In this document: one piece after another, positions 18,135 to 28,417 of the stretch
Numbering within the stretch: the stretch's first letter is position 1
How the letters are laid out: each line of letters begins with the position of its first letter
Assembly (NCBI GenBank): GCA_046349255.1
Contig: JAXMCR010000003.1
Location: 434,001-498,000, forward strand
DNA from: DAIODI01 sp046349255
Lineage (GTDB): Bacteria > Pseudomonadota > Alphaproteobacteria > Rhizobiales > Aestuariivirgaceae
Direction of reading: 5' to 3'
Length of the DNA stretch: 64,000 bases
The notes under the pieces: generated by a model
The model's input: the letters and a program-made list of their open reading frames with translations, nothing else
What the model was told of the DNA's origin: nothing
Databases searched by the model: none
Translations under genes and position numbers: made by a program

Positions 18135-18338
18135 CAACCCTCCGTACCCCAAATCACCAAGATGGTAAATCAGACGCCAATATGGCGACAAAAGTCTTTG
18201 CCAATCGTTGACGATCGGTAACGAATGGGTGATTAGGACGAGGCGCTTGAGCCGCGCTTGCCGCCGGAAACCTCCCGGACCTAAAGTGCGGCCCAACCGG
18301 CCCTTACCGTCAACCCGTCAAACGCAAGGATCAGCCCC

Positions 18339-19220
<882 letters not shown>

Positions 19221-19222
19221 CG

Positions 19223-19723
19223 ATGGCGCAGAAGCCCGCTGGGGCGAAGGAGAAGGGCGAGGCGAAGGGCGAGCGCAAGGTCGTCGCCGACAATCGCCGC
19301 GCCCGCTTCGACTACGAGATCCTCGACACGATGGAAGCGGGCATCGAGCTGATCGGCCCGGAAGTGAAGTCGCTGCGCGAGGGCCGGGCGAACCTCGCAG
19401 ACTCCTACGCCAGCGTGAAGGGCGGCGAGCTGTGGCTCGTCAACGCCTATATCCCGGAGTACCGCGAGGCGAACCGCTTCAACCACGAGACCCGCCGGCC
19501 GCGAAAGCTGCTCCTGCACAAGCGGCAGATCGAACGCCTGTCGCAAGGCGTTCTGCGCGAGGGACTGACCATTGTGCCGCTGAAGATCTACTTCAACCCG
19601 CGCGGCCGCGCGAAGGCCGAGATCGCGCTCGCCAAGGGCAAGAAGCTGCATGACAAGCGCGAGACCGAAAAGCAGCGCTCCTGGCAACGGGAGAAGACGC
19701 GGCTGCTGAAGGAGCGGGGGTAG
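19223..19723 (+). CDS. smpB: SsrA-binding protein SmpB
   Basis: 166 residues. SmpB binds tmRNA and delivers it to stalled ribosomes for trans-translation. Family hallmarks are ADNRRARFDYEILDTMEAGI, LTGxEVKSLREG-type segment (LIGPEVKSLREGRANLADSY), and the basic C-terminal tail KLHDKRETEKQRSWQREK, which enters the mRNA channel. The N-terminal Lys/Glu-rich 20 residues are a lineage-specific extension. The ATG at 19223 lies 2 bp after the dapA stop. No tmRNA gene is visible nearby. Confidence 0.96.
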   Translation: MAQKPAGAKEKGEAKGERKVVADNRRARFDYEILDTMEAGIELIGPEVKSLREGRANLADSYASVKGGELWLVNAYIPEYREANRFNHETRRPRKLLLHKRQIERLSQGVLREGLTIVPLKIYFNPRGRAKAEIALAKGKKLHDKRETEKQRSWQREKTRLLKERG

Positions 19724-19729
19724 GGCGTT

Positions 19730-20086
19730 TCAGCCTGCCGCGGACCGGTGACAGGCAGCCGCCCGGAACACCAATCCGTCTGCATCGACGTAGAGCGTCT
19801 CCGCCGCCCGCACGCCGTGCTGGTTGACGTACGTGATCACCAGCATCTCGTGCCCTTCGAACACGTCCTGCACCGTGAACCGCAAGTTCGGCTGGCGTTC
19901 GAGCGCCTTGCCCCAGTAGGCCCGGAGCGCCGCCTTGCCGTGCACCTCTCCTGTCCCGACGAGCGGCACGGCCTTCCGTGATCGGAACACGACGTCGTCC
20001 CGGTAGTGGCGAAGGATCGCGTCGAGGTCGCGGCTGTTCCAGGCCTCCTCCCACGCACGCGCGAAGGCGTTCGCATCGATGGTCAT
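19730..20086 (-). CDS. SnoaL/NTF2-like fold protein
   Basis: 118 residues with the cone-shaped NTF2-like pattern: an N-terminal helix (FARAWEEAWNSRDLDAILRHY), then DDVVFRS and curved sheet strands ending in FRAAACH. SnoaL-like proteins serve as small-molecule isomerases, hydrolases or ligand-binding modules; no catalytic assignment is possible here. It starts 6 bp after the cyclase/TPR gene on the same strand, so it is probably translated from the same transcript. Converges on smpB. Confidence 0.75.
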   Translation of the reverse strand: MTIDANAFARAWEEAWNSRDLDAILRHYRDDVVFRSRKAVPLVGTGEVHGKAALRAYWGKALERQPNLRFTVQDVFEGHEMLVITYVNQHGVRAAETLYVDADGLVFRAAACHRSAAG

Positions 20087-20092
20087 CGCCCC

Positions 20093-21790
20093 TCACTCCG
20101 GCACGCCGAGGTCGCGCAAGGGGTCGATGAGGTGGGCGAGCATCGCGGCGTCGCGGTAGGGCGTGACGGCGGCGATGTCGGTGAGCGTCATGTCCGGCCT
20201 GAGGAGAGCGACTTCGGCGAGCAGCTTGCGCGCCACATCCTCGCGGCCCAGCCGATGGTGTGCGGCCACCGCCTGAAGGTGGCTCGGGAAATTCCGGTAC
20301 CCCGGCAGGCTCAGCGCGGCGATCGCCTCCTCGTAGCGGCGATGGTCGTAGAGGATGTGGCCGTGGACTACGGAATACCAGGTCGCCGGGAACTGGTCGC
20401 GCTTCAGCACGGCCTCGATCATCGCCAGCGCCTCGTCGTTTCGTCCGGCGAAACGATACCAGTTGGCGAAGTCCGCCTTCACCTGCCGCTTCGACGGGTT
20501 CAGCTGGATGGACCGTTCGAAGTGCGTGCGCGCGCGGTCGTAGTCCCGCTGCCACAGGCAGACCATGGCGTTGGCCCAGTGGCTGAAGAAATCGGCGTCG
20601 TCGAGTTCGAGTGCGCGCGCACCTGCGCGCGCGGCGCTCTGCAGCGTCTGCGGGTTGGCGTCGAAGTGGAACGACAGGGCCTGGGCCAGCGCCATCCAGG
20701 CATGGCCGGGTGCGAGGTTCGGCTCGAGCTGCAGCGCCTTCGCGAAGTACGGAATCGAGAGCGGCTCGTTCTGGTAATTGCACAGCTCCCGACCACGCAG
20801 GAAGTAATCGTAGGCGCTCCACTCTGATTCAGGCTTCTGCCGAACCGCAGACAAGATCGAGGCGTTGATGCGTGAGTCGAGCGAGGAGGCGACCGTCGCC
20901 ACGAGGTCGTCGTAGTCCGCCCCCGACAGATCGGCGGCGACGTCGAAGCGATCCGCCCAGACGTGGGCGCCGCCCTTCGTCTCGATGAGCTGCACGGTCA
21001 GGCGATGCCCGCCGCCGGCGCGCCGTACGCTGCCTTCGACCACGTATGTGCAGCCGGCAGCGAGCGCCGCCGGCAGCGGCCCACCGGGTCGCTTCGACAG
21101 CTGGTGCGCGGCATGCCGCGACAGGACGTCGAGATTCCGGAAGCGCGATAGCTCGGTGATGATGTCTTCCGTGAGCCCGTCGGTCAGCGACTGCTGGCCC
21201 GGGTCGCCGCCAATGGTGTCGAGCGGCAGCACGGCCACGGTTGGCTTCTGGGGACCGGTGCGGGTCCGAGCCGATGGTGCAACACCGTCCTCGACCCGGT
21301 AGGCGCGCACGGCCTTCGTAATGTTCTTCAGGGTCTGTACGCCCATGTCGGTGAAGACACAGGCGAGCTTACCCGCCGCCTCGTCGTGCACCTTGGCCGA
21401 AACGCAGATGCCGCCGGCCTCTGCCAGCGCCTCGAGTCGCGCCGCCACGTTCACGCCGTCGCCGAAGATGTCGGCGCCGTCCTCGACGACCTCGCCGAGG
21501 TTGATCCCGATGCGGAGCAGGATCGGCACCGTGCGCCCCGTGTTCGCCTCAGCCATCGCCTTCTGGATCGCCAGGGCGCAGGCGACCGCGCCGACCGCGC
21601 TTTGAAACTCGACGAGCACGCCGTCGCCGGTGAACTTGACGATGCGTCCGCGGTGCTCGCGCACCAGCGGCTCGACAATTCCCTTGCGACGGTCTTTCAG
21701 CGCCGCGAGCGTGCCCGGCTCGTCGGCCTCGATCAGCCGGGAGTAGCCGACCACGTCGGAGATCAGGATCGCGGCAAGGCGGCGATTCAT
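20093..21790 (-). CDS. class III adenylate/guanylate cyclase with TolB-like and TPR regions
   Basis: 565 residues. N-terminal class III cyclase domain: metal-binding Asp in LISDVVGYSRL (about 10-20) and in FTGDGVLVEF, then GINLGEVVEDGADIFGDGVN. A TolB N-terminal-like segment follows (VAVLPLDTIGGDPGQQSLTD, about 185-300), then TPR repeats to the C-terminus. The protein lacks an obvious membrane helix and is probably cytosolic, making cAMP or cGMP. Multi-copy cyclases of this build are common in rhizobia. The ATG at 21790 has an AGGGG ribosome-binding site; GTG at 21796 is also in frame. It is inserted between smpB and the NYN gene together with its SnoaL-like partner. Confidence 0.85.
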   Translation of the reverse strand: MNRRLAAILISDVVGYSRLIEADEPGTLAALKDRRKGIVEPLVREHRGRIVKFTGDGVLVEFQSAVGAVACALAIQKAMAEANTGRTVPILLRIGINLGEVVEDGADIFGDGVNVAARLEALAEAGGICVSAKVHDEAAGKLACVFTDMGVQTLKNITKAVRAYRVEDGVAPSARTRTGPQKPTVAVLPLDTIGGDPGQQSLTDGLTEDIITELSRFRNLDVLSRHAAHQLSKRPGGPLPAALAAGCTYVVEGSVRRAGGGHRLTVQLIETKGGAHVWADRFDVAADLSGADYDDLVATVASSLDSRINASILSAVRQKPESEWSAYDYFLRGRELCNYQNEPLSIPYFAKALQLEPNLAPGHAWMALAQALSFHFDANPQTLQSAARAGARALELDDADFFSHWANAMVCLWQRDYDRARTHFERSIQLNPSKRQVKADFANWYRFAGRNDEALAMIEAVLKRDQFPATWYSVVHGHILYDHRRYEEAIAALSLPGYRNFPSHLQAVAAHHRLGREDVARKLLAEVALLRPDMTLTDIAAVTPYRDAAMLAHLIDPLRDLGVPE

Positions 21791-21858
21791 GCGCACCCCT
21801 GGGTTCGGGGTGGCGAGGATAGTCCGCTTACGTTACGGAATCGACGGCTATCGAACGA

Positions 21859-22461
21859 TCAGATGTCGTCGGCGTAATCGTCGTCGTCCGCGTGCGCCGG
21901 GACCGGGGCCCGCTCGCGGCGGTCGCGCTCGGACGTGTCACGGCCGAGTTCGGAGCGCAGCTCGTTCAGGTCGATGAACTGGTCCGCCTGGCGGCGCAGG
22001 TCGTCCGACACCATCGGCGGCCGGGTCTGCAGCGTCGAGACGACGGAGACTCGCCGGCCCTTCTGCTGGATCGCCTCGACGAGCGACCGGAAGTCGCCGT
22101 CCCCGGAGAACAGCACGACATGGTCGAGCGTATCGGCGAGGCGCATGGCGTCGACGGCGAGTTCCACGTCCATCGAGCCCTTCACCTTGCGCCGGCCCAT
22201 GCTGTCGGTGAACTCGCGCGCCGTCTTGGTGCGCACCATGTAGCCGTTGTAGTCGAGCCAGTCGATCAGCGGGCGGATCGGCGAATACTCGGCGTCGTCC
22301 ATCAGCGCCGTGTAGTAGATCGCGCGGATCAGGCGCGCGCGCTTGCGGAACAGGCCGAGCAGGCGCTTGTAGTCGATGTCGAAGTTCAGCGACTTCGCCG
22401 TCGCATAGAGATTGGCGCCGTCGATGAACAAGCCGATCTTTTCGTCCGGGTAGAAGATCAT
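21859..22461 (-). CDS. NYN-domain (LabA/DUF88) putative ribonuclease
   Basis: 200 residues. The PIN-like NYN domain has its acidic metal-binding residues in GLFIDGANLY (N-terminus), SMDVELAVDAMRLA and VLFSGDGDFRSLVEAI, and is followed by an Arg/Asp-rich tail. Proteins of this family are predicted or shown to cleave RNA; the target here is unknown. The ATG at 22461 follows GAGGTG; the long upstream frame to 22938 overlaps folK on the other strand and is not conserved-looking. Divergent from folK, an arrangement seen in related genomes. Confidence 0.85.
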   Translation of the reverse strand: MIFYPDEKIGLFIDGANLYATAKSLNFDIDYKRLLGLFRKRARLIRAIYYTALMDDAEYSPIRPLIDWLDYNGYMVRTKTAREFTDSMGRRKVKGSMDVELAVDAMRLADTLDHVVLFSGDGDFRSLVEAIQQKGRRVSVVSTLQTRPPMVSDDLRRQADQFIDLNELRSELGRDTSERDRRERAPVPAHADDDDYADDI

Positions 22462-22614
22462 GGGAATAACACCTCGTGTTGAAATCGTGCGCCGGCTGAA
22501 ATAAGTCGGTGGCCGCCGGCGGCGCGTTGTTATCACTTCGATGACGGCTCTGCAAAGGGTGGCGATGACGGTGGGCGGTGTGAACCGGAAGTTGCAGGGC
22601 GGGGCGGGCAAAAC

Positions 22615-23091
22615 ATGATCCTGGTTGCGGTGGGGGCGAACGTCGCAGGCCCGTGGGGCACGCCGGCGGAAACGATCGGCCGGGTGAAGTTCGAACTGGA
22701 CCGCGGGCCGCTGCGGCTCATCGCCTGGGCGACGCCGATCGTGACGGCGCCGTTCGGAGTCACCGACCAGCCGGATTTCGTCAACGGCGCGGCCATCGTC
22801 GAAACCGCGCTCGGGCCGAAGGCGCTGCTGTCCCACCTCCACGTCATCGAGCGCCGGGCAGGGCGTTTTCGCGAGGTGCGGTGGGGCCCGCGCACGCTCG
22901 ACCTCGACCTGATCGATTACAACGGCCTGAAATTTCACGACAAATCAGGCCTCGTCCTGCCCCATCCCGGAATCGCCGAGCGCGACTTCGTGCTCAAGCC
23001 CATCGCCGAGATCGCCCCCGCCTGGCGCCACCCCGAAACCGGCCGCACCGCGGCAGAAATGCTGGAACAGCTGGGTGCTGCCGGCCATTAA
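22615..23091 (+). CDS. folK: 2-amino-4-hydroxy-6-hydroxymethyldihydropteridine diphosphokinase
   Basis: 158 residues, normal for HPPK. It transfers pyrophosphate from ATP to 6-hydroxymethyl-dihydropterin in folate synthesis. Recognised by VAVGANVAGPWGTP at the N-terminus, the metal-binding segment RWGPRTLDLDLIDYN, and LPHPGIAERDFVLKPIAEIAP. Transcribed toward rpoZ, 77 bp downstream. Confidence 0.93.
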   Translation: MILVAVGANVAGPWGTPAETIGRVKFELDRGPLRLIAWATPIVTAPFGVTDQPDFVNGAAIVETALGPKALLSHLHVIERRAGRFREVRWGPRTLDLDLIDYNGLKFHDKSGLVLPHPGIAERDFVLKPIAEIAPAWRHPETGRTAAEMLEQLGAAGH

Positions 23092-23168
23092 CCTTGCATT
23101 CGGGGCAGATTGCCGCTATAGCGCCCCCGACTTCCGGCATAACCGATTGATCTTAAAGGAGCCTCCCC

Positions 23169-23576
23169 ATGGCCCGCGTCACCGTCGAGGACTGCATCGA
23201 CAAGGTGCCGAACCGCTTCGAGCTGGTTCTCCTCTCCGCCCATCGTGCCCGCATGATTTCGCAGGGCGCGCCGCTCACCGTCGAGCGCGACAACGACAAG
23301 AACCCGGTCGTCGCCCTGCGCGAGATCGCCGACCAGGCGATTGACCGCGACGACCTCAAGGAAGACTACGTGCACTCGATGCAGAAGCACGTCGAGGTCG
23401 ACGAGCCGGAGCAGAGCGAAGTGCCGCTCATCGGCGCCGACGACATGCCGGTGGTGCAGGTCGCGGCCGAAGAGTCGGGCGACGAGTACGACCGCATGAC
23501 CGAGGAAGACCTGCTGCGCGGCCTCGAGGGCCTGCCGCCGGCCGAAAGCCCCGGCAGCCAGCGCTCCGGGTACTGA
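23169..23576 (+). CDS. rpoZ: RNA polymerase omega subunit
   Basis: 135 residues. The conserved N-terminal omega core (MARVTVEDCIDKVPNRFELV, then LLSAHRARMISQG and KNPVVALREIADQ) supports RNA polymerase assembly by clamping beta-prime, and forms part of a (p)ppGpp site in some proteobacteria. The acidic C-terminal half is longer than in enterics, as is usual in alphaproteobacteria. A clear AAAGGAGCC ribosome-binding site precedes the ATG. The next gene is rsh, so the ppGpp synthase and an alarmone-relevant polymerase subunit are adjacent. Confidence 0.96.
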   Translation: MARVTVEDCIDKVPNRFELVLLSAHRARMISQGAPLTVERDNDKNPVVALREIADQAIDRDDLKEDYVHSMQKHVEVDEPEQSEVPLIGADDMPVVQVAAEESGDEYDRMTEEDLLRGLEGLPPAESPGSQRSGY

Positions 23577-23728
23577 GCGCTTTCTAAACCCGCCGTTCAC
23601 GACTTTCGCCGGTGACGCTGGCCTGTGACGCCGGCGCCACTTGGTGTTGCGCGGAACTTGGGGCTACAGTTACCGCAGCGGTTGCCGTTGGGGCGGCCGC
23701 GGGCGGTCTGTGGAGCCCGTTTCCAGGG

Positions 23729-25915
23729 ATGATGCGGCAGTTCGAACTGGTCGAGCGCGTCACGAGCTACGACCCCGACGCGGACGAGAGCCTGCTCAAC
23801 CGGGCGTACGTGTACGCCATGAAGGCGCACGGCGACCAGGTGCGCGCCTCGGGCGACCCGTTCTTCTCGCATCCCCTCGAAGTCGCCGCCATCCTCACCG
23901 ACCTGAAGCTCGACGATGCGACCGTCGCCGCCGCGCTGCTTCATGACGTGGTTGAGGATACGGCGACAACCCACCGCGAAATCGAGGATCTTTTCGGTTC
24001 GGAAATCTCCTCCCTCGTCGAGGGCCTGACCAAGATCAAGCGCCTCGACCTGATCACCCGCGAGGCGCACCAGGCCGAAAACCTGCGCAAGCTGCTGCTC
24101 GCCATGTCGCAGGACGTGCGGGTGCTGCTCGTGAAGCTCGCCGACCGCCTCCACAACATGCGCACGCTCGAGCACATGAGCGTCGAGAAGCGCCACCGCA
24201 TCGCGCAGGAGACGATCGACATCTACGCGCCGCTCGCCGGGCGCATGGGCATGCAGACGATCCGCGACGAACTCGAGGACCTGTCGTTCCGCGAGCTCAA
24301 CCCCGACGGTTACCGCACCATCGTGGAGCGCCTCGCGCGGCTCCGGCGCGAGAGCGGCAACGTGCTGATCGAGATCGAGGAGGCGCTGAAGACGAAGCTC
24401 GAGGAGATGCACATCCACGCCGACGTGAAGGGGCGCGAGAAGCGGCCCTACTCGATCTGGCGCAAGATGGAGCGCAAGCAGCTCTCGCTCGGCCAGCTCT
24501 CCGACATTTTTGGCTTCCGTGTGCTCGTGCAGACGGTAGACGAGTGCTACCGCTCGCTCGGCGTGGCGCACCGCACCTGGCGCATGGTGCCCGGCCGCTT
24601 CAAGGACTACATCTCGAACCCGAAGCAGAACGACTACCGCTCGATCCACACCACGATCATCGGCCCGCACCACATGCGCGTCGAGCTGCAGATCCGCACC
24701 CAGGCGATGCACGAGGTGGCCGAGCGCGGCGTCGCGGCGCACGGCTTCTACAAGGATTTCGCGAAGTCGAGCGACGAGGCCAAGCGCGGCGTGAAGGTCG
24801 CGCTGACCGACTCGAACGCCTACCGCTGGCTCAGAAAACTCGTCGACATCCTCTCCGAAGGCGACAGCCCTAAGGAGTTCCTCGAGCACACGCGGCTGGA
24901 GCTCTTTTCCGACCAGGTGTTCTGCTTCACGCCGAAGGGCGACCTGATTGCGCTGCCGAAGGGCGCGAACGCGATCGACTTCGCCTACGCCGTCCACACC
25001 GACATCGGCAACTCGTGCGTCGGCTGCCGCATCAACGGACGCCACGCGCCGCTGATGACGGAGCTCGAGAACGGCGACGAGGTCGAGGTCATCCGCTCGA
25101 AGGCGCAGGTGCCGCCCGCCGCCTGGGAAGGGCTCGCCGTCACCGGCAAGGCGCGCGCCGCGATCCGCCGCGCCACCCGCATGGCGGTGCGCAACCAGTA
25201 TGCGGGGCTCGGCCGCGAGATCATGACGCGGCTCCTCCAGCGGCACGGACGCGAGTACGCGGCGAAGGAAATGTCCGTCGCCTTCCCGAAGCTCGGGATC
25301 AAGCTCGCCGAGGACGGGCTCGCGGCGCTGGGGCGCGGCGAGATCCAGGCGAGCGACGTGCTGAAGGCGCTCGGCATCGAGCCCGACGCGCAGGCCATGC
25401 GCAAGAAGGGCCGCGACAAGGGGATCAAGCTCACCGACGGCGAGAGCCACGTCGCGATCCGCGGCATCAATTCGTCGCTGCCCGTGACGATCGCGCCCGA
25501 TACCGGCGCCGTGCCCGGCGAGCGCATCGTCGGCATCATCACGCCGGGGCAGGGGATCACGGTCTACCCGATCTTCTCGAAGGCGCTTTCCGCGTTCGAG
25601 GAGGAACCCGAGCGCTGGATGGACCTCGCCTGGGACACGCAGGACGAAACCGCCCGCCACCCGGCGCGCATCCGCGCCGTCATCCACAACGAGCCGGGCG
25701 CGCTCGCGCAGCTCACCCAGGCGATCGGCGAGAACGACGGCAACATCGAGAACCTGCAGATGACGAGCCGCGCGCACGACTTCTTCGACATCGACCTCGT
25801 GATCGCGGTACACGACCTGCGCCAGCTCAACAGGATTCTCGAGGCGATGCGCAACAAGCCGCTGGTCAGCACCGCCTATCGCGTGACGGGCCAGGAACCG
25901 GGGGACGTGAAGTGA
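23729..25915 (+). CDS. rsh: bifunctional (p)ppGpp synthase/hydrolase
   Basis: 728 residues with the full Rel/Spo order: HD hydrolase (HPLEVAAILTDLKLD, ALLHDVVEDT about residue 70), synthetase (about 235-345, RPYSIWRKMERK, DIFGFRVLV), TGS (about 390-450, FTPKGDLIALPKGANAIDFA), helical/conserved-Cys region and C-terminal ACT (about 650-728, FFDIDLVIAVHDL). The intact HD motif indicates a working hydrolase, consistent with the single long Rsh of alphaproteobacteria. The start is taken as ATG 23729 (a second ATG follows at once); the open frame to 23612 gives a non-homologous N-terminus. Its stop overlaps the pyrE GTG. Confidence 0.94.
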   Translation: MMRQFELVERVTSYDPDADESLLNRAYVYAMKAHGDQVRASGDPFFSHPLEVAAILTDLKLDDATVAAALLHDVVEDTATTHREIEDLFGSEISSLVEGLTKIKRLDLITREAHQAENLRKLLLAMSQDVRVLLVKLADRLHNMRTLEHMSVEKRHRIAQETIDIYAPLAGRMGMQTIRDELEDLSFRELNPDGYRTIVERLARLRRESGNVLIEIEEALKTKLEEMHIHADVKGREKRPYSIWRKMERKQLSLGQLSDIFGFRVLVQTVDECYRSLGVAHRTWRMVPGRFKDYISNPKQNDYRSIHTTIIGPHHMRVELQIRTQAMHEVAERGVAAHGFYKDFAKSSDEAKRGVKVALTDSNAYRWLRKLVDILSEGDSPKEFLEHTRLELFSDQVFCFTPKGDLIALPKGANAIDFAYAVHTDIGNSCVGCRINGRHAPLMTELENGDEVEVIRSKAQVPPAAWEGLAVTGKARAAIRRATRMAVRNQYAGLGREIMTRLLQRHGREYAAKEMSVAFPKLGIKLAEDGLAALGRGEIQASDVLKALGIEPDAQAMRKKGRDKGIKLTDGESHVAIRGINSSLPVTIAPDTGAVPGERIVGIITPGQGITVYPIFSKALSAFEEEPERWMDLAWDTQDETARHPARIRAVIHNEPGALAQLTQAIGENDGNIENLQMTSRAHDFFDIDLVIAVHDLRQLNRILEAMRNKPLVSTAYRVTGQEPGDVK

Positions 25916-26496
25916 CGGAAGAGGACGTGCTGAACGAGTTCCGCGCTTCGGGCGCGCTGCTCGAGGGCCACTTCGTGCTGACATCGGGCCTGCACAGCCC
26001 GCGCTACCTCCAGTGCGCCAAGGTGCTGATGGATCCGAAGCGCGCCGAGCGCCTGTGCCGGGCGCTCGCGGCGAAGGTGAAGGCGCTGAACGTTGGTGAG
26101 ATCGACCTCGTCGCCTCGCCCGCCATGGGCGGGGTCATCGTCGGCTACGAGATGGGCCGCCAGCTCGGCGTGCCTGCGCTGTTCTTCGAACGCGTCGATG
26201 GAACGCTCACGTTGCGCCGCGGGTTCTCGATCGCGCCCGGCCAGCGCTGCCTGATGGTCGAGGACATCGTCACGACCGGGCTCTCCTCGCGCGAGTGCAT
26301 CGCCGGCATCCGCGAGCATGGCGGGATCGCCGTCGGCGCCGCGTGCCTGATCGACCGGTCCGGCGGCAAGGCCGACATCGGGTTGCCGCTTGCGGCGCTC
26401 GCACGCCTTGACATTCCGGCCTACGCGGCCGATTCGATACCGCCCGAACTCGCCGCGATCCCGGCCTCGAAACCCGGCAGCCGCGGCCTTAAATAG
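25912..26496 (+). CDS. pyrE: orotate phosphoribosyltransferase
   Basis: 194 residues. It joins orotate and PRPP to form OMP in pyrimidine synthesis. The PRPP-binding motif is CLMVEDIVTTGLSSREC (about 111-127), preceded by FVLTSGLHSPRYLQC and ASPAMGGVIVGYE. The GTG start at 25912 overlaps the rsh TGA (GTGA) and gives a protein of the expected length; the frame continues upstream only as out-of-frame rsh sequence. Confidence 0.95.
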   Translation: MTEEDVLNEFRASGALLEGHFVLTSGLHSPRYLQCAKVLMDPKRAERLCRALAAKVKALNVGEIDLVASPAMGGVIVGYEMGRQLGVPALFFERVDGTLTLRRGFSIAPGQRCLMVEDIVTTGLSSRECIAGIREHGGIAVGAACLIDRSGGKADIGLPLAALARLDIPAYAADSIPPELAAIPASKPGSRGLK

Positions 26497-26501
26497 TCGC
26501 C

Positions 26502-27101
26502 ATGGTGTTCAAAGCCCGCAAGCAGCCTTCTTTGCCGGACCGGATGAGGGACCTCGTCTGGCCGCGCATCGGATTCCGGCGGGCGTTCGCCTACATCCTG
26601 CACCGCATGGCGCGGCTCGCGCAGAGCCCGCATCACGTCGCGATGGGGTTCGCGGCCGGCGCCTTCGCGGCCTTCACGCCCTTCGTCGGATTTCACTTCG
26701 TCATCGCCGGCATCATCGCCTGGATCTTCGGCGGCTCGATCATCGCCTCCGCCATCGGCACCACGATCGGCAACCCGCTCACCTATCCGCTGATCTGGTT
26801 CTCGAGCTACGAGGCAGGCACGCTGTTCGTCGACCATGACAAGCACATCGCGTCGATCGACCTGTCGCCCCTGCACGATTCCTACGGCCAGATCCTCAGC
26901 GACCCGATCGGCTTCGCGCAAACCTTCTGGCATGTGCTCGAACCGGTCATCGTGCCGCTTTCGATCGGCAGCACGATCCTAGGCATCCTCGCCGCCGCGC
27001 TCTGCTACTTCGCGGTGCGCCCCTTGGTGCGCACCTACCGTGAGCGGCGGCTGATCCGGATCGCCAAGGCGGCAGCCCTCAATCGCGGCGCCGTCTCGTG
27101 A
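26502..27101 (+). CDS. DUF2062 membrane protein
   Basis: 199 residues. The DUF2062 core is visible as HHVAMGFAAGAFAAFTPFVG, then IGTTIGNPLTYPLIWFSSYE, with about three membrane helices and a basic C-terminal tail. The function of the family is unknown; a transport or envelope role is assumed from topology. It sits 5 bp after pyrE and its TGA overlaps the acpS GTG, so it belongs to the rsh-pyrE-acpS-lepB-rnc-era run. Confidence 0.88.
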   Translation: MVFKARKQPSLPDRMRDLVWPRIGFRRAFAYILHRMARLAQSPHHVAMGFAAGAFAAFTPFVGFHFVIAGIIAWIFGGSIIASAIGTTIGNPLTYPLIWFSSYEAGTLFVDHDKHIASIDLSPLHDSYGQILSDPIGFAQTFWHVLEPVIVPLSIGSTILGILAAALCYFAVRPLVRTYRERRLIRIAKAAALNRGAVS

Positions 27102-27505
27102 TCATCGGCATCGGCAACGACATCATCGACATCCGCCGGGTGGAGCGCACGCTCGAACGCTTCGGTGACCGTTTCACCGGGCGTATCTTCACCGACGTCG
27201 AACGCGCCAAGTCGGACCGCCGCAGGCTTCGGGCCGCCTCCTATGCGAAGCGTTTCGCCGCCAAGGAAGCCTGCTCGAAGGCGCTCGGAACCGGCTTCAG
27301 CCGCGGCGTGTTCTGGAAGGACCTCGGTGTCGTCAACGAGCCGTCGGGCCGCCCGACGATGGTCCTCACCGGCGGCGCCGCGGCGCATCTCGACCGGTTG
27401 ACGCCGAAAGGCTTCAGACCGGCGATCCACCTGACGATCACGGACGATTTTCCCTACGCGCAGGCAATCGTCGTGATTTCGATCGTGCCGGACGGAGTCG
27501 CCTGA
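27098..27505 (+). CDS. acpS: holo-[acyl-carrier-protein] synthase
   Basis: 135 residues, typical. It transfers 4'-phosphopantetheine from CoA to apo-ACP. The signature MIIGIGNDIIDIRRVE (metal-binding Asp) and RFAAKEACSKALGTG (catalytic Glu-Lys) are both present. GTG start, overlapping the DUF2062 stop (GTGA). Confidence 0.95.
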   Translation: MIIGIGNDIIDIRRVERTLERFGDRFTGRIFTDVERAKSDRRRLRAASYAKRFAAKEACSKALGTGFSRGVFWKDLGVVNEPSGRPTMVLTGGAAAHLDRLTPKGFRPAIHLTITDDFPYAQAIVVISIVPDGVA

Positions 27506-27624
27506 AACATGTTGCAGGGCCGCAACACCGGCGGTGGTGCCGGTCCGATCGTCCGTGGTCCACGTTGCCAAGCCGCCCATGGCGTGTCTTATGGGCTTCG
27601 TCCTCGCATGCAGCGGGTTCCTGA

Positions 27625-28413
27625 ATGATGGCCTCCAAGTCGCAACAGAAGAACAAGTCCGACGAAAGCCTGTGGGATTTCGTCAAGGTCATCCTGCAGG
27701 CGCTGCTGATCGCCTTCGTCGTGCGGATGTTCTTCTTCCAGCCGTTCAACATCCCGTCCGGATCGATGATCCCGACGCTGCTCGTCGGCGACTACCTGTT
27801 CGTCAACAAGCTCTCGTACGGCTACAGCAAGTACTCGTTCAACTTCTCCATGGGGCTCGGCGGGCGCGACCTCATCAAGTTCGGCCCGATGCCGTTCGAG
27901 GGCCGCGTGTTCGCCGGCCTGCCGAACCGCGGCGACGTCGTCGTGTTCAAGCTGCCCTCCGACAACGAGACCGACTACATCAAGCGCGTGATCGGGCTGC
28001 CGGGCGACCGCATCCGGGTCACCAACAGCATCCTCTACATCAACGACGAGCCGGTGAAGCGCGAGCGCATCGAGGACTACCTCGGCGAACCCGGCCTGCC
28101 GCGCGTGGTGCGCCAGTACCGCGAGACGCTGCCGAACGGCGTTTCCTACGTGACGCACGACTATTTCGAGAACGGCCCCGCGGACAATACGCAGGAGTTC
28201 CTCGTGCCACCCGGCCACTACTTCATGATGGGCGACAATCGCGACAACTCGACCGACAGCCGCTTTCCGCAAGTGGGCTACGTGCCGTACGAGAACCTCG
28301 TCGGGCGCGCCACCGTGATCTTCTTCTCGCACGATCCCGAAACGCCGCTGTGGCAGTTCTGGCAGTGGCCATTCGACATCCGCTGGAACCGGCTTCTGAA
28401 CTGGGTGCACTAA
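27625..28413 (+). CDS. lepB: signal peptidase I
   Basis: 262 residues. Inner-membrane protease that releases exported proteins from their signal peptides. A single N-terminal helix (VKVILQALLIAFVVRMFFF, about 20-38) is followed by the catalytic Ser in IPSGSMIPTL and the general-base Lys in DYIKRVIGLPGD, then FMMGDNRDNSTDSR. Starts 119 bp after acpS; two ATG codons in a row (27625, 27628). The next gene, rnc, begins 4 bp after its stop. Confidence 0.95.
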   Translation: MMASKSQQKNKSDESLWDFVKVILQALLIAFVVRMFFFQPFNIPSGSMIPTLLVGDYLFVNKLSYGYSKYSFNFSMGLGGRDLIKFGPMPFEGRVFAGLPNRGDVVVFKLPSDNETDYIKRVIGLPGDRIRVTNSILYINDEPVKRERIEDYLGEPGLPRVVRQYRETLPNGVSYVTHDYFENGPADNTQEFLVPPGHYFMMGDNRDNSTDSRFPQVGYVPYENLVGRATVIFFSHDPETPLWQFWQWPFDIRWNRLLNWVH

Positions 28414-28417
28414 CGGC

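Noticed and set aside
23597..25984. A 795-codon minus-strand open frame opposite rsh
   Set aside because: Antisense of a well-conserved gene, biased composition, no start context.
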